From an uncultured Collinsella sp. (GTDB taxonomy: Bacteria; Actinomycetota; Coriobacteriia; Coriobacteriales; Coriobacteriaceae): a stretch of DNA of 5,016 nt. Each line of letters begins with the position of its first letter. The stretch's first letter is position 1. Location of the stretch: assembly GCA_902495985.1 (NCBI GenBank), contig CABUZF010000114.1, positions 1 through 5,016 of the forward strand, in the 5' to 3' direction. Below the pieces are notes generated by a model that did no database searches, was not told the DNA's origin, and was given only the letters and a program-made list of their open reading frames with translations. Shown piece by piece: positions 3,761 to 5,016 of the stretch. The position numbers and the translations under genes are program-made.

Positions 3761-5016
3761 AGGGCAGGGACTTTCGGCTCATCGTAAAGCTGCGGAATGG
3801 TGCCTACCACGTTGTCCGCCAGCCAATTCATCTCGACAATCTGCGTGCTCGGAAGCGGAGGGAAGCCTTCGATCTGTACCACGCCGTTCTGGCTGTGGAG
3901 CTCGCCGCCAAAGGGGTTGATGGATCCCTCAACAATGCCGTTGCGGAGCAACTGCACGAGTTTGCGCGTTTGGTAGGGTAGGCCCGGAGCGTAACGGATG
4001 TCGATAACTCCGGAGCTCATGCCATACCAGTAGTTGACAGCGCGCACTTGGTTGTCGTCGCTGGTCTCGTCCCACGTGCCGTGAAGAAGGCTGCGAACGA
4101 TGAGCTCGTAGTAACGGCCCCAGTTCCATACGGGCATGGCGATGCCGGTGACTTTGCCGTCGACCAAGCGGTGAAGCCCGTAGGCCGTTGGGTCTTCGAG
4201 CGACTTTGACATGTCAGCGCCGGTCATGACGCTTACGCCTTCGCGGCACATGGCTTCGGCAAGACCACCGGCGGGAACATCGCCCCAGGTGAGGATGACC
4301 TGCGCGCGCGGGTCGAGCAGCGAGGCGCCAATCGCAAAGGCGTTGATCTCGCTGAGTGCGCCCGAGGCGAAGACCGACGCGTGGTAACCGATGCGGTGGT
4401 TGTCCGCCATGCTGGCCGCAAGGGCGCCCAGCAGAAACTTGGCCTCGTACATCTTGCCAAAGTACGAACGGACGCTTTGATGGGGAAGGCCGATAGAGCA
4501 GTTGAGGAACCGAACCCGGGGATACTCAACGGCAGCCCTGAGCGTGTATTCCATCAGGCGGTGCGAGGTCGAGAAGATGACGTTTGCTCCATGTTTGACA
4601 GCCGTTTCCACGGCGGCGTAGAACACATCCGGATCGTGACAGTCCTCGAACGCCTCGGTGCGCACGATACCGCCAAAGTGCTCATCGAGATACTGACGCC
4701 CTTGGTCGTGCAGGCTGTCCCAGCTCGACGTCGCACAGGGGAACTCATGGATAAAGGCGATGCGCAGGGGGTTAGCCGCCGAATAGACGGTCTTGCCCAT
4801 AAAGAAGTTGAGCACGCCGGAGGTGGACTTGGCGGGCGCCTTTTCCTCGTCGACGCTCGGTGCTTCGACAAGATCGACCTTGTCCTCGTCATTTTTGCCG
4901 GCAATAACCAGCTCGCGCCAGATCTTGCACAGGCGGTTTACGACTATATCCGTCGGCGTATCCAGCAGGCGGTCCTGGTTGTACACATTGAGGTAGACGA
5001 GCATGGCGTCGGCGGG
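3757..5016 (-). CDS. BMP/PnrA-like substrate-binding domain protein, N-terminus off the window
   Basis: The frame runs from TGA 3759-3757 to the right edge with no stop, so at least 419 codons are present. The Met at 5004 is preceded by in-frame open codons (PADA) and is probably internal. Counting from that Met, residues 1-75 are a non-BMP segment with an acidic/Ala linker (about 36-63). From about 79 the protein resembles the basic membrane protein family of periplasmic-type binding proteins: LRIAFIHEF (80-88), YEAKFLLGALAA (186-197), RIGYHASVFASG (204-215), INAFAIGASLLDP (220-232) and VWNWGRYYELIV (292-303). PnrA-type members bind nucleosides for ABC import and are secreted lipoproteins. 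No lipobox or membrane helix is visible, and the BMP domain follows a substantial upstream region, so this one may be a cytoplasmic ligand sensor. I recall relatives with a ParB-like N-terminal domain; that part lies outside. Confidence 0.8.
   Translation of the reverse strand, partial: PADAMLVYLNVYNQDRLLDTPTDIVVNRLCKIWRELVIAGKNDEDKVDLVEAPSVDEEKAPAKSTSGVLNFFMGKTVYSAANPLRIAFIHEFPCATSSWDSLHDQGRQYLDEHFGGIVRTEAFEDCHDPDVFYAAVETAVKHGANVIFSTSHRLMEYTLRAAVEYPRVRFLNCSIGLPHQSVRSYFGKMYEAKFLLGALAASMADNHRIGYHASVFASGALSEINAFAIGASLLDPRAQVILTWGDVPAGGLAEAMCREGVSVMTGADMSKSLEDPTAYGLHRLVDGKVTGIAMPVWNWGRYYELIVRSLLHGTWDETSDDNQVRAVNYWYGMSSGVIDIRYAPGLPYQTRKLVQLLRNGIVEGSINPFGGELHSQNGVVQIEGFPPLPSTQIVEMNWLADNVVGTIPQLYDEPKVPAL

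Noticed and set aside
3089..3787. 232-residue plus-strand open frame opposite the phosphoesterase
   Set aside because: The opposite strand encodes all metallophosphoesterase motifs; this frame is its codon-bias shadow and shows no domain.

Overview
The window is bacterial chromosome. It has moderately high GC, dense genes and G/C-rich third codon positions. The gene order is tuf end, rpmG, tRNA-Trp(CCA), secE, nusG, rplK, rplA: a housekeeping translation/secretion/transcription cluster. The small Zn-ribbon L33, the long Lys/Ala-rich N-terminal extension on SecE, and a cytoplasmic-looking BMP-domain gene beside it suggest a Gram-positive of the Actinobacteria or Firmicutes. My best guess is a Coriobacteriia member (Collinsella/Olsenella-like). 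This is an impression from sequence character and is not proven.

Layout. Positions 1-77 hold the last codons of EF-Tu, followed by a strong intrinsic terminator (105-139). A 217-base gap (140-356) carries a likely sigma-70-type promoter (TTGACA at 282) that should drive rpmG (357-506), tRNA-Trp (520-595), secE (672-1010) and nusG (1014-1550). A terminator-like hairpin lies between the tRNA and secE, so read-through or a weak local promoter must supply secE-nusG. After a structured 120-base leader come rplK (L11, 1671-2099) and rplA (L1, 2217-2924), separated by 117 bases that can fold into three consecutive hairpins. The last of these closely resembles the L1-binding element of 23S rRNA and abuts the rplA Shine-Dalgarno, so it is probably an L1 autoregulatory site. 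A 17-bp-stem terminator (2961-2999) ends the cluster, and rplJ/rplL do not follow.

From 3050 to the end, two genes lie on the minus strand, convergent with the ribosomal cluster. One is a BMP/PnrA-like substrate-binding-domain protein that runs off the right edge. The other, overlapping it by 4 bases (ATGA), is a small metallophosphoesterase with an unusual D-x-E first metal motif. A perfect 15-bp-arm palindrome (3016-3048) sits just past the phosphoesterase stop codon. This two-gene unit is the least understood part of the window.
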